From Photobacterium toruni (GTDB taxonomy: Bacteria > Pseudomonadota > Gammaproteobacteria > Enterobacterales > Vibrionaceae), in assembly GCF_024529955.1 (NCBI RefSeq), contig NZ_AP024854.1, positions 186,001-250,000 of the forward strand: 64,000 nt of DNA, in the 5' to 3' direction. The position numbers were made by a program, and so were the translations under genes. A model generated the notes under the pieces. The model searched no databases. It was not told where the DNA came from and was given only the letters and a program-made list of their open reading frames with translations. This document shows, piece after piece, positions 61,851 to 64,000 of the stretch; within the stretch, counting starts at the first letter, position 1, and each line of letters starts with the position of its first letter.

Positions 61851-61928
61851 TGCGTCAATGGCTATTGGCGCATAAAATACAAACTTCAGAGCCGTCCCCG
61901 ACCTAGTAGGGGGCGTATCTTAACTAGG
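61851..61928 (+). promoter_or_regulatory. fusA-tuf intergenic RNA structures
   Basis: Two hairpins lie in the 100-base gap: TGCGTCAAT / ATTGGCGCA (61851-61859 with 61864-61872, one G-U) and CGTCCCC / GGGGGCG (61893-61899 with 61909-61915, one G-U). The loop of the second contains CCTAGT (61902-61907), complementary to ACTAGG (61923-61928), which overlaps the tuf ribosome-binding region. A pseudoknot is possible. Confidence 0.5.
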
Positions 61929-61941
61929 AAGGAACACAATT

Positions 61942-63126
61942 GTGTCTAAAGAAAAATTTGAACGTCTAAAACCGCATGTTAACGTTGGTACAATCGGTCA
62001 CGTTGACCACGGTAAAACAACTCTAACAGCTGCTATCTGTACTACACTTGCAAAAGTGTACGGTGGTGTTGCTAAAGACTTCGCATCTATCGATAACGCT
62101 CCTGAAGAGCGCGAGCGCGGTATCACAATCTCTACTTCTCACGTAGAATACGATACTCCTACTCGTCACTACGCACACGTAGACTGTCCTGGACACGCCG
62201 ATTATGTTAAAAACATGATCACTGGTGCTGCTCAAATGGATGGTGGTATCCTAGTTGTTGCTGCAACTGACGGTCCTATGCCTCAAACTCGTGAGCACAT
62301 CCTACTTGGTCGTCAAGTTGGTATTCCTTACATCATCGTATTCATGAACAAGTGTGACATGGTTGATGATGAAGAACTACTTGAACTAGTAGAGATGGAA
62401 GTTCGTGAACTTCTTTCTGAGTACGATTTCCCAGGTGATGATTGCCCAGTAATCATGGGTTCTGCACTAGGCGCGCTAAACGGCGAAGCTGAGTGGGAAG
62501 CTAAGATTGTTGAACTAGCTGAAGCTCTAGATTCTTACATTCCAGAGCCAGAGCGTGCTATCGATCTACCATTCATCCTTCCAATCGAAGATGTTTTCTC
62601 AATCCAAGGCCGTGGTACTGTTGTAACTGGTCGTATTGAGCAAGGTATCGTTAAAGTTGGTGACGAAGTAGCTATCATCGGTATTCACGACACTATCACT
62701 ACTACATGTACTGGTGTTGAGATGTTCCGTAAGCTTCTTGACGAAGGCCGTGCTGGTGAGAACGTTGGTGTTCTACTACGTGGTACTAAGCGTGATGACG
62801 TTGAACGTGGTCAAGTTCTTGCTAAGCCAGGTTCAATCACTCCACACACTACTTTCACTTCAGAAATCTATGTTCTTTCTAAAGATGAAGGCGGTCGTCA
62901 CACTCCTTTCTTCAAAGGTTACCGTCCACAGTTCTACTTCCGTACAACTGACGTAACTGGTACTATCGAGTTACCAGAAGGCGTTGAAATGGTAATGCCT
63001 GGTGATAACATCTCTATGACTGTTACTCTAATCGCACCTATCGCGATGGATGAAGGTCTACGTTTTGCTATCCGTGAAGGTGGCCGTACAGTTGGTGCTG
63101 GTGTTGTTGCAACTATCATTGCTTAA
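61942..63126 (+). CDS. tuf: Elongation factor Tu
   Basis: EF-Tu delivers aminoacyl-tRNA to the ribosome. The 394-residue product has GHVDHGKTT (G1), DCPGHADY (G3) and NKCD (G4), and the kirromycin-region residues are unremarkable. The start is GTG at 61942, preceded by AGGAAGGA. Codon use is extremely biased (CTA/CTT Leu, CGT Arg, GGT Gly), as expected for the most abundant protein. A UUCG-loop terminator follows. Confidence 0.99.
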   Translation: MSKEKFERLKPHVNVGTIGHVDHGKTTLTAAICTTLAKVYGGVAKDFASIDNAPEERERGITISTSHVEYDTPTRHYAHVDCPGHADYVKNMITGAAQMDGGILVVAATDGPMPQTREHILLGRQVGIPYIIVFMNKCDMVDDEELLELVEMEVRELLSEYDFPGDDCPVIMGSALGALNGEAEWEAKIVELAEALDSYIPEPERAIDLPFILPIEDVFSIQGRGTVVTGRIEQGIVKVGDEVAIIGIHDTITTTCTGVEMFRKLLDEGRAGENVGVLLRGTKRDDVERGQVLAKPGSITPHTTFTSEIYVLSKDEGGRHTPFFKGYRPQFYFRTTDVTGTIELPEGVEMVMPGDNISMTVTLIAPIAMDEGLRFAIREGGRTVGAGVVATIIA

Positions 63127-63156
63127 TAGCAATTAGTGCATAACTAAGTACTAAAT

Positions 63157-63186
63157 AAAAAGGAAGCTTCGGCTTCCTTTTTTTAT
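63157..63186 (+). terminator. Intrinsic terminator of the str operon (after tuf)
   Basis: AGGAAGC / GCTTCCT stem (63161-63167 with 63172-63178), a stable TTCG tetraloop, then a T-run. Confidence 0.94.
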
Positions 63187-63885
<699 letters not shown>

Positions 63886-63899
63886 GGGGAGATAAGAGA

Positions 63900-64000
63900 A
63901 TGATTGGTCTAATCGGTCGTAAAGTGGGCATGACCCGCATCTTTACCGAAGATGGCATTTCTATTCCAGTTACTGTTGTTGAAGTTGAAAACAACCGCGT
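63900..64000 (+). CDS. rplC: Large ribosomal subunit protein uL3 (partial)
   Basis: The 5' end only, cut by the window edge: [19 protein letters not shown], the conserved N-terminus of uL3, which sits near the peptidyl-transferase entrance. GGGGAGATAAGAG precedes the ATG at 63900. It is the second gene of the S10 operon, 14 bases after rpsJ. Confidence 0.95.
   Translation, partial: MIGLIGRKVGMTRIFTEDGISIPVTVVEVENNR

Overview
The window is a stretch of core chromosome from a marine gammaproteobacterium of the family Vibrionaceae, most like Photobacterium. The evidence is an AphA-type quorum-sensing regulator beside ppc, an argininosuccinate lyase fused to an N-acetyltransferase (argH(A)), E. 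coli-like gene orders throughout, and frequent CTA/CTT leucine codons in the ribosomal and elongation-factor genes. The genus is an inference; family-level placement is firm. I saw no rRNA, tRNA, insertion sequence, prophage or CRISPR array.

Layout. 1-8183: zapB, then on the minus strand priA, cytR, ftsN, hslV, hslU and menA (replication restart, nucleoside regulation, division, heat-shock protease, menaquinone). 8390-12990: rpmE with a structured leader, then metJ divergent from metB-metL across four tandem Met boxes. 13100-16707: aphA and ppc. 17038-22445: arginine biosynthesis argC-argB-argG-argH(A), preceded by a candidate ArgR operator and a possible 15-codon leader ending in three Arg codons. 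22545-24345: a peroxiredoxin-glutaredoxin fusion divergent from oxyR, with a near-perfect OxyR operator between them. 24433-31611: mrcA (PBP1a) divergent from pilMNOPQ. 31999-38755: aroK-aroB-damX-dam-rpe-gph-trpS. 38858-44395: pabA, argD and the arginine succinyltransferase genes astA-astD with a DUF1338 gene. 44479-48698: a small unknown gene, crp, yhfA, prkB, yheU and yheT. 48760-58529: yheS, kefG-kefB-yheV, slyD, slyX, a WD40 lipoprotein, fkpA, yheO and tusDCB. 58610-64000: the str operon (rpsL-rpsG-fusA-tuf) and the start of the S10 operon (rpsJ, rplC cut by the window edge).

The regulatory sites are the most informative part: a sigma-32 promoter for hslVU, MetJ boxes, ArgR-like boxes before argC and argD, an OxyR operator, a CRP site upstream of crp, an S7-type site between rpsL and rpsG, and leaders of rpmE and rpsJ. 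Three neighbours expected from related genomes are missing from their usual places: rraA (after menA), metF (after metL) and argE (divergent from argC).

No wholly new system stands out. The best leads are the arginine-codon leader before argC, a perfect hairpin carrying two GATC sites at the start of damX, a possible pseudoknot involving the tuf ribosome-binding site, and the unknown genes at 44479-44709 (small Cys-containing protein) and 54530-55507 (WD40 lipoprotein).
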